Source: Arsukibacterium ikkense (GTDB lineage: Bacteria; Pseudomonadota; Gammaproteobacteria; Enterobacterales; Alteromonadaceae). From it: a stretch of DNA of 64,000 bases. Below are positions 1 to 8,395 of this stretch, one piece after another. Position 1 is the first letter of the stretch. Each line of letters begins with the position of its first letter. A model generated the notes under the pieces. The model searched no databases. It was not told where the DNA came from and saw only the letters and a program-made list of their open reading frames with translations. Location of the stretch: NCBI RefSeq assembly GCF_000987775.1, contig NZ_LAHO01000009.1, positions 115,286 through 179,285 on the forward strand, read 5' to 3'. The position numbers were made by a program, and so were the translations under genes.

Positions 1-1482
1 AATGGGAACCGACAAGTCGTGCAATATTTCACCGGTGTCGCGTTTGTAAGTTTGTAACAGCATGGCTTCGCGGTTGCTACCACAACGGCTGCCGGTGCGA
101 TCGGCAAAAATGCGTTTACTGCGGTTCGTCAGTAAGTCTTTGTGGTAATCGCCAGTCAGGGGTTGGCTGAACTTTTTATTGTGGGTCGGGAAATAGCCTT
201 TGCTATCCACCGCACCGGCATATAATACCTGAGCATTCCGGCTTAAGATGGGTTCCTGCACCTGAGGAAAGGTCTGGTCGGTATAGCTGTCGTAAGCAGT
301 ATGGAACTTCTCCGGGTTAGTGTTGGCTATCGGTTGGTAGTTTTTGGCAAACAGCTGTTGCTCGCTGAATTTGCCATTGATAATGCCTTGCTGCAATAAG
401 CCGGCAATAGCGTCGGCGGCTTGCTGCGCTTCTGCCAGTATCGGACTGTAAAAACTGTGATGGTCGAGCTGGCTGAGCTCACGATAAATACTTTCAGTTT
501 CCATTGATAAATCAATAGCCTGATTAGCAATGTTACTGCCTTTTTGTTCAATAGTATTCAGGCCTTCGCTGACGCTGCTAATCGACTCCGTTATCGTCTT
601 ACTGGTATGAGCCAGGCTGGCACCGGCCTGCTCTAACTGGTTAGTGGCGGTGGCGGCTTGCGCTATTTCGCTGTTGATGCAGGTAAAACCGCTGGCAACT
701 TGTTGTAGCTGCTGCTGTACCTCACTACTTTTTGTTACCAGGGCGTTCATTTGATCAGCGGTCTGGCCGCTTTGCTGGCGAATTTCTGCCAGCATCCTGG
801 CAATATCAGCGGTGGCGCCCGAGGTTTTGCTGGCCAGCGCCCGCACTTCTTCTGCTACAACGGCAAACCCCCGGCCCTGCTCCCCGGCTCTGGCGGCCTC
901 TATAGCTGCATTCAGCGCCAGCAGATTGGTCTGATCGGCAACATTATTAATGACTTCGGTGATCCGCTGAATATTGTCGGCAGAGTTACGTAACTGCTCC
1001 AGCTCCCGGGCAGAGTCGTTGACCGAGCTGGCCAGCTGCTTCAGACTCAGCACACTGCCAGATAGCTGATTATCGGCTTGCTGGCAGGCACTGGCGGTGT
1101 GTTGAATGCTTTGGTTCAGAGTTTGCAGGCTGTCGTTCAACTGGTTGCTGGTATGGCTGAGTTCATTACTGCTATGGGCAATCTGGCTGCTGCTCTGGGC
1201 ACTGTGTTTAATATCGTTATTCAGGCTATCAATAAAAAAAGACACTTCAGCTGAGCCAATCGCCAGTTTGGAGGTAGATTCTTCCATTTTTGCCATATCC
1301 GGCGTTTTCTGCTCCGGCAATGTTGCAATAGCCGCTTGGGGGCGTTGCAACCAATATTGTAAGGCAAAGTAGCCCAGCAGCAGTAATAGTAGCAAGATGC
1401 TGCTACCCAGGCTGGCACTGCTTAGCCAGTAACCGGCCAGCAGGGCCGCTATTAATCCAAGATTAACTAACCAAACCAACAT
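1..1482 (-). CDS. Methyl-accepting chemotaxis protein, C-terminus cut by window edge
   Basis: Reading the minus strand from an ATG at 1482 gives an open frame of 494 codons that runs off the left edge. Two hydrophobic segments lie within the first 45 residues, with no large periplasmic domain between them, so any ligand sensing is probably cytoplasmic or C-terminal. A long coiled coil follows, containing the invariant hairpin tip of chemoreceptors ([20 protein letters not shown]), which docks CheA and CheW. After the signalling domain comes a globular tail with [17 protein letters not shown] and [12 protein letters not shown], of the type found C-terminally in several gammaproteobacterial receptors. 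The family assignment is firm; the ligand is unknown. No PhoB-box-like repeat was seen upstream. Confidence 0.93.
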   Translation of the reverse strand, partial: MLVWLVNLGLIAALLAGYWLSSASLGSSILLLLLLLGYFALQYWLQRPQAAIATLPEQKTPDMAKMEESTSKLAIGSAEVSFFIDSLNNDIKHSAQSSSQIAHSSNELSHTSNQLNDSLQTLNQSIQHTASACQQADNQLSGSVLSLKQLASSVNDSARELEQLRNSADNIQRITEVINNVADQTNLLALNAAIEAARAGEQGRGFAVVAEEVRALASKTSGATADIARMLAEIRQQSGQTADQMNALVTKSSEVQQQLQQVASGFTCINSEIAQAATATNQLEQAGASLAHTSKTITESISSVSEGLNTIEQKGSNIANQAIDLSMETESIYRELSQLDHHSFYSPILAEAQQAADAIAGLLQQGIINGKFSEQQLFAKNYQPIANTNPEKFHTAYDSYTDQTFPQVQEPILSRNAQVLYAGAVDSKGYFPTHNKKFSQPLTGDYHKDLLTNRSKRIFADRTGSRCGSNREAMLLQTYKRDTGEILHDLSVPI

Positions 1483-1596
1483 ATTAACTCCGGAATATGC
1501 ACTATGCTTGTACGTACTATGGCAGAAAACAAAAGGCGGTAAAGGATTACTGGCCGGGCTGCTACTAAAGTCTAGGCTGTTTTTTGCACTAAATAG

Positions 1597-1641
1597 TTGA
1601 TGTCTGTCAAAACCACCTGGCAATTTTGCCAGTATTATAAT
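1597..1641 (+). promoter_or_regulatory. Candidate FNR/ANR-like site and -10 element of the HiPIP gene
   Basis: TTGAT-GTCT-GTCAA at 1597-1610 matches the FNR consensus TTGATNNNNATCAA except for one base. A TATAAT lies at 1636-1641, which puts the dyad centre near -44 if transcription starts about 7 bases after the -10. That is close to an activating FNR position. Seen: the motifs. Inferred: the regulation. Confidence 0.35.
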
Positions 1642-1667
1642 AATAACCAAATGCAGGAGAGTTATTT

Positions 1668-1964
1668 ATGAGCAACTTAGATCGTCGCACCTTTTTTAAA
1701 ATTTCAGCCGGGACGGTAATTGGTATTACGGCAGGTGGTGTCAGCCTTAGTGCGCTGGCCGCGGAAAAGCTGAAACTGGACGACCCCCTGGCCGCAGCCA
1801 TGCGCTACACCCATAAGTCGGAAGTTGAGGGGCAAATTTGTGGTAATTGTAATTTGATCCAGGGCGAAGATGGCCAGGAGTGGCGCCCCTGCGCCATTTT
1901 CCCGGGCAAGCTGGTTGCCAATGAGGGATGGTGCGCAGCCTGGGTTAAGAAAATCGCAGCTTAA
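1668..1964 (+). CDS. High-potential iron-sulfur protein (HiPIP)
   Basis: A 98-residue periplasmic electron carrier. The N-terminus has a Tat signal (DRRTFFKISAG, then a hydrophobic stretch and LSALAA), consistent with export of a folded cofactor-containing protein. The mature part has four cysteines at 58, 61, 75 and 89 in the C-x2-C-x13-C-x13-C layout of HiPIPs, which ligate a [4Fe-4S] cluster cycling between the 2+ and 3+ states. HiPIPs carry electrons between the cytochrome bc1 complex and terminal acceptors or oxidases. The ribosome site CAGGAGAG precedes the ATG, and a strong terminator follows, so the gene is monocistronic. Its partner in this organism cannot be told from the neighbours. 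Confidence 0.95.
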   Translation: MSNLDRRTFFKISAGTVIGITAGGVSLSALAAEKLKLDDPLAAAMRYTHKSEVEGQICGNCNLIQGEDGQEWRPCAIFPGKLVANEGWCAAWVKKIAA

Positions 1965-1985
1965 GGTAGCACTTGGGTTTAAACA

Positions 1986-2012
1986 AAAACGGCCTGATAG
2001 GCCGTTTTTTTA
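1986..2012 (+). terminator. Rho-independent terminator after the HiPIP gene
   Basis: A ten-base perfect stem (AAAACGGCCT / AGGCCGTTTT) with a three-base loop is followed by a T run. The A run on the other side could let it also serve folM, which converges on it. Confidence 0.85.
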
Positions 2013-2020
2013 TAAGGGTG

Positions 2021-2788
2021 TCAGGGCAGCTGCAAATGGCGACCGCCATCCAGTGCCAGCACCCGGCCGGTAATATAGCGGCTGGTAAGCAAATACAACA
2101 CGCTTTGTAATACTTCATCCGGGCCTGGGGCTATGGCCATTAGCGATTTCGCCAGTGCTTTTTGCCGGTAAGCGGCATCGTCGTTGTCGTTAAACATTAA
2201 CAGGGCGGGGGCTATCGCATTTACTTTAACCTTAGGCGCCAGCTGGCGGGCCAGTGATAAGGTCAGGTTTTCCAGAGCGGCTTTAGACGCCGCGTACGCC
2301 TGATGTTTACTGCTGCCTACACTGGCAACAAAGTCGGTTAAATGAATAATATCAGCTGGCCCGGGACCTGCTAATAATTTGGGCAATAAGGCGCGATTCA
2401 GTAAATAAGGTGCCCGGGCATGTACCTGCTGCATGCTGTCGAATACCGCAGCGTCTTGTTGCAGCAAGCTTAAGGTAGTTTGCTGCGCGGTGTGCCCTGC
2501 CAGTGGCAGATCGGGCTGCCAGCTGGATGCATTGTGAATAACTGCCCGAATGGCCGGGTAGGGCGCCAGAGCTTCAATAAAGCTTGCCAGTTGTGCCAGC
2601 TGATTAAAATCGGCTTGCAGACAAAGCGCTCCCGCCTGTTGCAGAGCCTCAATGCCGGGCGTGAAGGTTCGATAACTGACCGCCAGTGCATAGCCTTGCT
2701 TCAGTAGTGCCTGCGCACAATATAAGCCGACCCGTTGCCCGGCGCCGGTGATAACGATCAGTTCTTTTTGTTGTTGCATAACATGCAT
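2021..2788 (-). CDS. folM: FolM-like dihydromonapterin reductase (SDR family)
   Basis: A 255-residue short-chain dehydrogenase/reductase. The glycine-rich NADPH site is TGAGQRVGL near the N-terminus, and the catalytic Tyr-Lys pair is in YAASKAAL. Blocks such as QADFNQ, IHNASSW, IHLTDFV, KVNAIAPALLMFNDNDDA, YRQKALAKSLM and LDGGRHLQ align by eye with E. coli FolM, which reduces dihydromonapterin to tetrahydromonapterin and has weak dihydrofolate reductase activity. Two in-frame ATGs (2788 and 2779) are possible and neither has a strong ribosome site. It sits between the HiPIP gene and a GGDEF-EAL gene without evident functional linkage. Confidence 0.88.
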   Translation of the reverse strand: MHVMQQQKELIVITGAGQRVGLYCAQALLKQGYALAVSYRTFTPGIEALQQAGALCLQADFNQLAQLASFIEALAPYPAIRAVIHNASSWQPDLPLAGHTAQQTTLSLLQQDAAVFDSMQQVHARAPYLLNRALLPKLLAGPGPADIIHLTDFVASVGSSKHQAYAASKAALENLTLSLARQLAPKVKVNAIAPALLMFNDNDDAAYRQKALAKSLMAIAPGPDEVLQSVLYLLTSRYITGRVLALDGGRHLQLP

Positions 2789-2839
2789 AAGTTGTTGGCT
2801 GCCAGCTAATTAAAAAAAGCTATACGCAGCCAGGTGTCA

Positions 2840-4750
2840 TCAGGTTTTCGTTTTTTTTGTTTCATTCAGTAATTCAGCACTGACAAAGCCAAGAAAGTCG
2901 CCCTCTGGTAACGGCTTGGCCCAGTAAAATCCCTGGCCTTCGTCGCAGCCCAGCAGGGCCAGCCGGGCTGCAGTAGCGCTGTCTTCAATGCCTTCGGCCA
3001 CGGTTTTCAGCCCCAGACTTTTGCTCATCTGAATAATCGCCCGTACCAGCGGCTCGTCCCGCTCGGATAAACACAGCGATAAAATAAACGACTTATCAAT
3101 TTTCAGCCGGCTGGCATTAAAACGACGCAAATAGCCCAGGTTTGAATAACCGGTACCAAAATCATCAATCGAAAACCGAATACCTAGCTGGTGCATTGCT
3201 GCCAGTTGCAAGGCGATATTGTCGCCCTCGCCAATCAACAGTGATTCGGTCAATTCCAGCTCTAATGCATGCGCGGGCAAGGCGGCTGCGCTCAGGGCTT
3301 GTTGTACCTGTTGTTCCAGCTTGCCATCGCGAAACTGCACAAAAGATAAGTTAACCGCAACGGTGAGATCATACCCCTGCTGCTGCCAGCGGCTGCATGC
3401 CAGGCAAGCTTGCTGCAGCACCCATTCACCAATTTCAACAATCAGGCCGCTGCTTTCTGCCAGCGGAATAAACTCGTCCGGGCTTATCATGCTGCCATCG
3501 GGTTGCGGCCAGCGTATTAATGCTTCGGCACCAATGATCCGCTGCTCAGCCAGCTGCAATTTTGGTTGAAAATATAACTGAAATTCCCGTTTTTTCAGAG
3601 CCTTGCGCATCAGCTGCAATAAGTTGAATTTGTCGATGCTGGCTTTATTTAATTCATCGTGATAAAAGCGGAATACATTGCGCCCGTCGGCTTTGGCCTG
3701 GAACATCGCCATATCAGCATGTTTGCAAATTTCACTGAATTCACAGCCGTCGTCCGGCGCGATGGCTATGCCTACTGAGCCAGAAATCTCTATCTGATTT
3801 TGCATAATAAAAAACGGCGCCGTGGTTTGAGCCAGTAACGCGCTTGCTTTTGCTGCCAGTGTCTCAGTATTGACAAAATGTGGCACCAGCACTAAAAACT
3901 CGTCGCCGCCAAAGCGGCACAACACGTCGTTTGCTGTCAGCTGATTTTCCAGTCTGCGAGCCAGTTGCTGTAACAGTAAATCACCGGCAGCATGGCCTAA
4001 GGAATCATTAACCGGTTTAAAATTGTCTAAATCCAGAAACAATACTGCCAGCCGCTGCTCGCTTGCCAGGCATTCGGTGTACAGCTGTTGAAAATGTTGC
4101 TGGCAGTACACCCGGTTTGGCAGGGCAGTCAGCGAGTCATGTAAGGCTAAATGTTCGATATGGGCCTGGCTTTGTTTTACCCGATGATTTTCGTTTTGCA
4201 AGCTGTGCATTAACCGTTGCTGGTCTCGGTATAATAAGTACACGCTGACCCCGGTAACCAGCAAAATAGTGCCAATAAACACGAAGTGTGCCACGCTGAT
4301 CAGCGGTATAACAGGGGTTACTATGCCGCTTACCGCCAGATACGTCAGCAGGCCACAAAAAGCCAGCATAAAACTAATCAACGAGAAAAACAGCCGGCTA
4401 TTACCCAGCATCGCTGCAAATACCAGTACCCCGGGGTAGCCAAGTAACGCCAGATCACGAATGCCGCCAGAAATAAAAGCCAAAGCTGATAACATGAGGC
4501 ACATGGCCCACAACAATACAAAAGTTGCCGGCATAATCTGGCGCTGATAGGCTAAAATTGCCGCCAGTGCCAGGGCAAAACAGCCTGCCAGCAATACCCA
4601 TTTGGTGGTGCCGCCGGCTACCGCCACGGCCAACACCAGGCCAAACAATGTCAGGCCAATAATTTGCAGTAAACGTTTGGTACGCAGCCGGTAAAGCTGG
4701 TTGGAAGAATTGTCAGGGTAAGTCGATGCTATTACTGGCTGATTCGGCAT
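2840..4750 (-). CDS. Membrane-bound GGDEF-EAL cyclic di-GMP protein
   Basis: A 636-residue protein. The first ~190 residues hold about six hydrophobic helices forming an integral-membrane sensor. A GGDEF domain follows with an intact active site (CRFGGDEFLVLV), so diguanylate cyclase activity is plausible. The inhibitory RxxD site five residues upstream is not conserved (TAND). The EAL domain keeps its signature EALIRW plus the catalytic and metal residues in NLSFVQF, ELTESLL, DDFGTGYSNLGYL, KIDKSF and AEGIED, so it should be an active c-di-GMP phosphodiesterase. The net direction of activity cannot be predicted. It lies downstream of arsJ on the same strand with a 77-base gap and may be independent of it. 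Confidence 0.93.
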   Translation of the reverse strand: MPNQPVIASTYPDNSSNQLYRLRTKRLLQIIGLTLFGLVLAVAVAGGTTKWVLLAGCFALALAAILAYQRQIMPATFVLLWAMCLMLSALAFISGGIRDLALLGYPGVLVFAAMLGNSRLFFSLISFMLAFCGLLTYLAVSGIVTPVIPLISVAHFVFIGTILLVTGVSVYLLYRDQQRLMHSLQNENHRVKQSQAHIEHLALHDSLTALPNRVYCQQHFQQLYTECLASEQRLAVLFLDLDNFKPVNDSLGHAAGDLLLQQLARRLENQLTANDVLCRFGGDEFLVLVPHFVNTETLAAKASALLAQTTAPFFIMQNQIEISGSVGIAIAPDDGCEFSEICKHADMAMFQAKADGRNVFRFYHDELNKASIDKFNLLQLMRKALKKREFQLYFQPKLQLAEQRIIGAEALIRWPQPDGSMISPDEFIPLAESSGLIVEIGEWVLQQACLACSRWQQQGYDLTVAVNLSFVQFRDGKLEQQVQQALSAAALPAHALELELTESLLIGEGDNIALQLAAMHQLGIRFSIDDFGTGYSNLGYLRRFNASRLKIDKSFILSLCLSERDEPLVRAIIQMSKSLGLKTVAEGIEDSATAARLALLGCDEGQGFYWAKPLPEGDFLGFVSAELLNETKKTKT

Positions 4751-4827
4751 TTAAGTCGATACTACAGATGTTACGGATGACTTTACTGTAGCCGCTTTTT
4801 GGTGGTTGCGCGAATTGCCGCTGGTAG

Positions 4828-6054
4828 TTAGTCACTATCGGGCATTGCAGCAGGCGGCACCGCAGGCAGCAAGCTGGACACAAACACAGTAAGTACCAGC
4901 AGGGCACTGGATACCCAGAGGCAGGCCACCAGACCTGAGGTTTGGTAGAGCCAGCCAGACAACACCGTGCCAAGCAGCCGGCCCATAGCGTTGGCCATAT
5001 AATAAAAGCCCACATCCATTGATACGCCATCATTTTTGGCATAGCTGACAATCAAATAACTGTGTACTGAGGAATTAATCGCAAAGACGCTACCAAACAG
5101 CAGTAAACCACCCAGCACAGCCAGTTCGATCTGCCAGTTGACCATTAGCGCCACGGCGATAAGGCCGGGAATAGCACACAGCAGCAAGGCCCAGAATGCT
5201 ACCGTTTTGCCATCAGGTATATTGCCACTGCCCAACAGCATCGGGGCTATGCTTTGCACTGCACCATAACCTATAACCCACAGCGCCAGAAAACCACCCA
5301 CTGTCCAATGGTCCCAGCCGAGCTGGCTGGCCAGAAACAGCGGCAGGGCAATAACAAACCAGACATCACGGGCGCCGAACAGCAGCATGCGGGCGGCGGA
5401 TAAAATATTAATCGCCCGGCTTTTTGACAGCATTTCCCTGAATTTCGGTTTAGCGCTGCTTTTGCCTAAATCCTGTTTTAATTTTACTAAGCTCACTATC
5501 CAGACCAACAGCAACATCACAGCCAAACACAAAATGGCCAGCTGAAAGCCTAACAGTGTCAGTAGTAAACCGCCGATAAAAAAGCCCAGCCCTTTTAATG
5601 CGTTCTTCGAGCCGGTGAGTAGTGCTACCCACTTAAACAAGGTACCCTGCGCCTCGCTCGACACCAGCATTTTAATGCTGCTTTTGGCGCTCATTTTGTT
5701 TAAGTCTTTGGCTATGCCCGACATGGCCTGGGCCGCCATCACCCAGGGCACAATAAGGTACTCAGCCGGTAGCAACAGCATTGTCAGCGCAATAATTTGC
5801 AAAAACAAACCAATATTCATGGTTTTATTTAAACCAATCCGCGCGCCCAGCCAGCCACCCACCAAATTGGTAATAACCCCGAAAATTTCATAAAACAAAA
5901 ACAGCATGGCTATGCTCAGACCGCTGTAACCGAGGCTGTAGAAATGCAGCACCACCAGCATTCGCAGTGCGCCGTCGGTCAGGGTAAAGGCCCAGTAGTT
6001 ACCTGTTACCAGTAAATACTGGCGCACAGCGGGGGAAAGTGTAGCTAGCATCAT
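4828..6054 (-). CDS. arsJ: Organoarsenical efflux MFS transporter ArsJ
   Basis: A 408-residue major facilitator protein with about twelve membrane helices. The N-terminus (SPAVRQYLLVTGNYWAFTL, then DGALRMLVVLHF) and the blocks FYEIFGVITNLVGGWLGAR and IAKDLNKMSAKSSIK are characteristic of ArsJ. Known function: it exports 1-arseno-3-phosphoglycerate, which hydrolyses outside the cell to arsenate and 3-phosphoglycerate. It follows the GAPDH gene by 34 bases and shares its strand with arsR, forming the classic arsR-gapdh-arsJ operon. The start has a GAGAG ribosome site five bases upstream; an in-frame ATG one codon later is an equally possible start. Confidence 0.94.
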   Translation of the reverse strand: MMLATLSPAVRQYLLVTGNYWAFTLTDGALRMLVVLHFYSLGYSGLSIAMLFLFYEIFGVITNLVGGWLGARIGLNKTMNIGLFLQIIALTMLLLPAEYLIVPWVMAAQAMSGIAKDLNKMSAKSSIKMLVSSEAQGTLFKWVALLTGSKNALKGLGFFIGGLLLTLLGFQLAILCLAVMLLLVWIVSLVKLKQDLGKSSAKPKFREMLSKSRAINILSAARMLLFGARDVWFVIALPLFLASQLGWDHWTVGGFLALWVIGYGAVQSIAPMLLGSGNIPDGKTVAFWALLLCAIPGLIAVALMVNWQIELAVLGGLLLFGSVFAINSSVHSYLIVSYAKNDGVSMDVGFYYMANAMGRLLGTVLSGWLYQTSGLVACLWVSSALLVLTVFVSSLLPAVPPAAMPDSD

Positions 6055-6088
6055 GCTGCTCTCTGGTTGATGAACAGAAAATTACGGC

Positions 6089-7099
6089 TCAGGCCTGATC
6101 CTGTAGCCCGACCATTTTGACTAGTTCGACCGTGCGGTTAGCATAGCCCCATTCGTTATCGTACCAGGCGTAAAGTTTAACCTGAGTGCCGTTAATCACC
6201 ATAGTACTGAGCGCATCAATAATGCTGGAGCGTGGGTCAGTTTTATAATCTATCGACACCAGCGGCCGGGTTTCATAACCGAGAATGCCGGTTAATTCGC
6301 CCTCTGCTGCTGCTTTTAGCATGGCATTGACTTCATCGACGGTGGTGGCGCGCTCAACTTCAAACACACAGTCGGTTAATGATGCATTCGTCAGTGGTAC
6401 CCGCACGGCATGACCATTTAAGCGGCCTTTTAATTCCGGGAAAATTTCAACAATAGCCGTGGCAGAGCCGGTGGTAGTGGGTATTAAGCTGCTGCCGCAG
6501 GCACGGGCGCGGCGTAAATCTTTATGCGGCGTATCCATAATGCTTTGGGTATTGGTTAAACTGTGAATAGTGGTAATAGAGCCATGCTTGATGCCCAGCT
6601 GCTGGTGAATCACTTTTACTACCGGTGCCAGGCAGTTAGTGGTACAGCTGGCTGCAGTGACTATCTGGTGTGTGGTTTTGTCATACAGCTGATGGTTGAC
6701 GCCCATCACGACATTTAGTGCGCCGGCTTCTTTTACCGGTGCACTTACCACCACCCGTTTGACGCCTTGCGCCAGGTAATCCTGCAAAGCGGCGACGGTT
6801 TTCATTTTACCCGAGGCTTCAATAACGATATCACAGCCCGACCAGTCGGTGTCGTTGATGGCTTTATTATGGCTAACCGCAATGGCTTTACCATTGATCA
6901 GTATAGTGCTGTCTTTGGCTGTGGCATTGTGGCACCAGATCCCGTGTACCGAGTCAAAATTCAGCAAATGGGCGTGGGTAGCGGCATCCGCCGCCGGGTC
7001 GTTAATGTGCACAAACTCCAGCTCGGGCCAGTCAAAGGCCGCGCGCAGGGCCAGACGGCCAATCCGGCCAAAACCATTAATGCCTACTTTAATGCTCAT
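6089..7099 (-). CDS. ArsJ-associated glyceraldehyde-3-phosphate dehydrogenase
   Basis: A 336-residue type I GAPDH. The NAD site [10 protein letters not shown] is at the N-terminus, the catalytic cysteine is C152 in AASCTTNC, and [13 protein letters not shown] closes the C-terminus. Housekeeping GAPDHs use phosphate; in ars operons the enzyme uses arsenate to make 1-arseno-3-phosphoglycerate, the ArsJ substrate. Position, not sequence, assigns this role: the gene sits 18 bases after arsR and 34 before arsJ. The ribosome site AGGACAG lies just upstream of the ATG. A role in general glycolysis cannot be excluded, because no other GAPDH gene can be compared within the window. Confidence 0.93.
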   Translation of the reverse strand: MSIKVGINGFGRIGRLALRAAFDWPELEFVHINDPAADAATHAHLLNFDSVHGIWCHNATAKDSTILINGKAIAVSHNKAINDTDWSGCDIVIEASGKMKTVAALQDYLAQGVKRVVVSAPVKEAGALNVVMGVNHQLYDKTTHQIVTAASCTTNCLAPVVKVIHQQLGIKHGSITTIHSLTNTQSIMDTPHKDLRRARACGSSLIPTTTGSATAIVEIFPELKGRLNGHAVRVPLTNASLTDCVFEVERATTVDEVNAMLKAAAEGELTGILGYETRPLVSIDYKTDPRSSIIDALSTMVINGTQVKLYAWYDNEWGYANRTVELVKMVGLQDQA

Positions 7100-7117
7100 T
7101 CTACTGTCCTTTTAATG

Positions 7118-7462
7118 TTAGCGGCAGCTTTGCTTGGCCGGCCGCGTTGATACCAGAGTAGTTTGTTGCTGGCAGTCAGCCAGGTAGGGCTGATTGGCCA
7201 ACAGCGTCTGTTGTAAGACCAGATGCGCCCAGGTTGGCAGCTTTGGGTGCAGCGAATAAAACACCCATTGGCCACTACGTCTGTCTTGCAGAATATCGGC
7301 TTTGCGCAGCTGGGCTAAATGGCGGGAAATTTTGGGCTGGCTTTGTTGCAGCGCCACCATCAGTTCACAGACACACAGCTCTTGCTGCTGGGCAATTAAC
7401 AGCACGCTTTTTAAGCGGGTGTCGTCAGCCAACGCTTTGTAAAATAGCAGGGGGGATAGCAT
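7118..7462 (-). CDS. arsR: ArsR-family arsenic-responsive repressor
   Basis: A winged-helix metalloregulator of 114 residues. The recognition region (QSQPKISRHLAQLRKADIL) and the trivalent-arsenic motif ELCVCEL, with cysteines at 30 and 32, match E. coli-type ArsR. It should repress the arsR-gapdh-arsJ operon until arsenite binds. The start was placed at the ATG at 7462 rather than an upstream in-frame codon at 7519, because the latter lies inside the operator and upstream of the -10 element. The C-terminal tail has extra cysteines of unknown role. Arsenite as ligand is inferred from the motif. Confidence 0.92.
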   Translation of the reverse strand: MLSPLLFYKALADDTRLKSVLLIAQQQELCVCELMVALQQSQPKISRHLAQLRKADILQDRRSGQWVFYSLHPKLPTWAHLVLQQTLLANQPYLADCQQQTTLVSTRPAKQSCR

Positions 7463-7498
7463 GAATGTGCTGCGCCATAGCCATTGGATATGCGAATA

Positions 7499-7526
7499 AT
7501 CATATATGTAATATTTCATATGTCAA
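7499..7526 (-). promoter_or_regulatory. arsR operon promoter with overlapping operator
   Basis: On the minus strand, TTGACA (7526-7521) and TATGAT (7504-7499) are separated by 16 bases. The spacer carries the inverted repeat ATATG-N8-CATAT (7521-7504), the architecture of ArsR/SmtB operators, so repressor binding would occlude RNA polymerase. Transcription would begin about 30 bases before the arsR ATG at 7462. Confidence 0.75.
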
Positions 7527-7621
7527 TGCGTCTGCTGCTATCCTGCAGAACTTAACTTTACCCTAAGCAGTGCGAGCGCTAAGATGCCGCTGTAATAATA
7601 GCGCAGCCAGTGGACGTAATT

Positions 7622-8311
7622 ATGACAGAATGCAGTCAGCAGGGTTTTAGCAATGAAATGGCGCAGGCCAGGCAACGGGTGCAGGCGATTAGCAGCCTGG
7701 CGCTACAGCAATTTCAGCTGGCGTTGCAGGCGTATAGCAAGCACGATGCCGGTCTGGCGCAACAAGCGCTGAATCAGCTACAAAAAGCCCATGACTTTGA
7801 GCAGGCGATGGATGATCATTGTCTGGATATGTTAAGCCACTCGGCCAGTGGCGGTGAGTTACGCCTGGTGCTGGCGCTGCTAAAAGCCATCAGTGATATT
7901 GAATACATTTGCGGCCAAAGCGCCTTAATTGCCCAGCAAGCGTTGCTGGCGGCAAACAGTCAGCCCCAGGCTCAGCAATTGGCGGCAATCAATACTCTGG
8001 CCGAGCCGGTAGCCAATATGCTGACTCTGGCATTGGCTGCCTTGCAGCAACGCAGTATCACGCAGGCCGAGCAGGCACTGAGTCTGGCCCCCACAGTTAA
8101 CCGTTGCTATGGCGCTATTTTACGCAGCAACCTGGACAACACTGATAACCTGGCGGGGCACTTAGACAGTGCGCTGGGCGTTAACTGGGTAGCCAGAGCG
8201 CTGGAGCGGATTGCTGAACACAGTGCTAATCTGGCAAAGCATGCCATTTTTCTGGCCAAAGTCAGCAGTGGTCAGTCATTACGGGTCGAGTTGCAACCGC
8301 GTCGACGCTAA
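7622..8311 (+). CDS. Divergent PhoU-like protein
   Basis: A 229-residue, largely helical protein. Two segments align with the PhoU metal-binding repeats: ISDIEYICGQSALIAQQAL and ALERIAEHSANLAKHAIFL. The canonical phoU further right in this window has [19 protein letters not shown] and [16 protein letters not shown]. The aspartate of the first motif is glycine here and that of the second is glutamate, so metal binding is probably altered. The start is put at the ATG at 7622 (GGA seven bases upstream); a GTG at 7610 is in frame. It is divergent from arsR and precedes a Pho-box chemoreceptor and pstS. A CTGTAAT half-site lies at 7590-7596. The role is inferred, perhaps signalling between Pst, PhoR and taxis. 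Confidence 0.7.
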   Translation: MTECSQQGFSNEMAQARQRVQAISSLALQQFQLALQAYSKHDAGLAQQALNQLQKAHDFEQAMDDHCLDMLSHSASGGELRLVLALLKAISDIEYICGQSALIAQQALLAANSQPQAQQLAAINTLAEPVANMLTLALAALQQRSITQAEQALSLAPTVNRCYGAILRSNLDNTDNLAGHLDSALGVNWVARALERIAEHSANLAKHAIFLAKVSSGQSLRVELQPRRR

Positions 8312-8331
8312 TTTTTACGTCGTATTATGTA

Positions 8332-8365
8332 GTGTCATATAATTGTCATTATGAAGTCGTATCCT
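8332..8365 (+). promoter_or_regulatory. PhoB box and -10 of the chemoreceptor gene
   Basis: Three 7-base repeats at exact 11-base period, GTGTCAT (8332), TTGTCAT (8343) and AAGTCGT (8354), are spaced by ATAA and TATG, as in PhoB boxes (consensus CTGTCAT with AT-rich 4-base spacers). A TATCCT -10 candidate at 8360-8365 starts 10 bases after the second repeat. This is among the best Pho boxes in the window. Confidence 0.75.
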
Positions 8366-8395
8366 CAGTCAATCACCATTGCCTGAGTTGTTGCT

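Noticed and set aside
7463..7519. Longer ArsR start at 7519
   Set aside because: It would put the start codon inside the operator and upstream of the -10 element (7504-7499); the ATG at 7462 fits family length and promoter.
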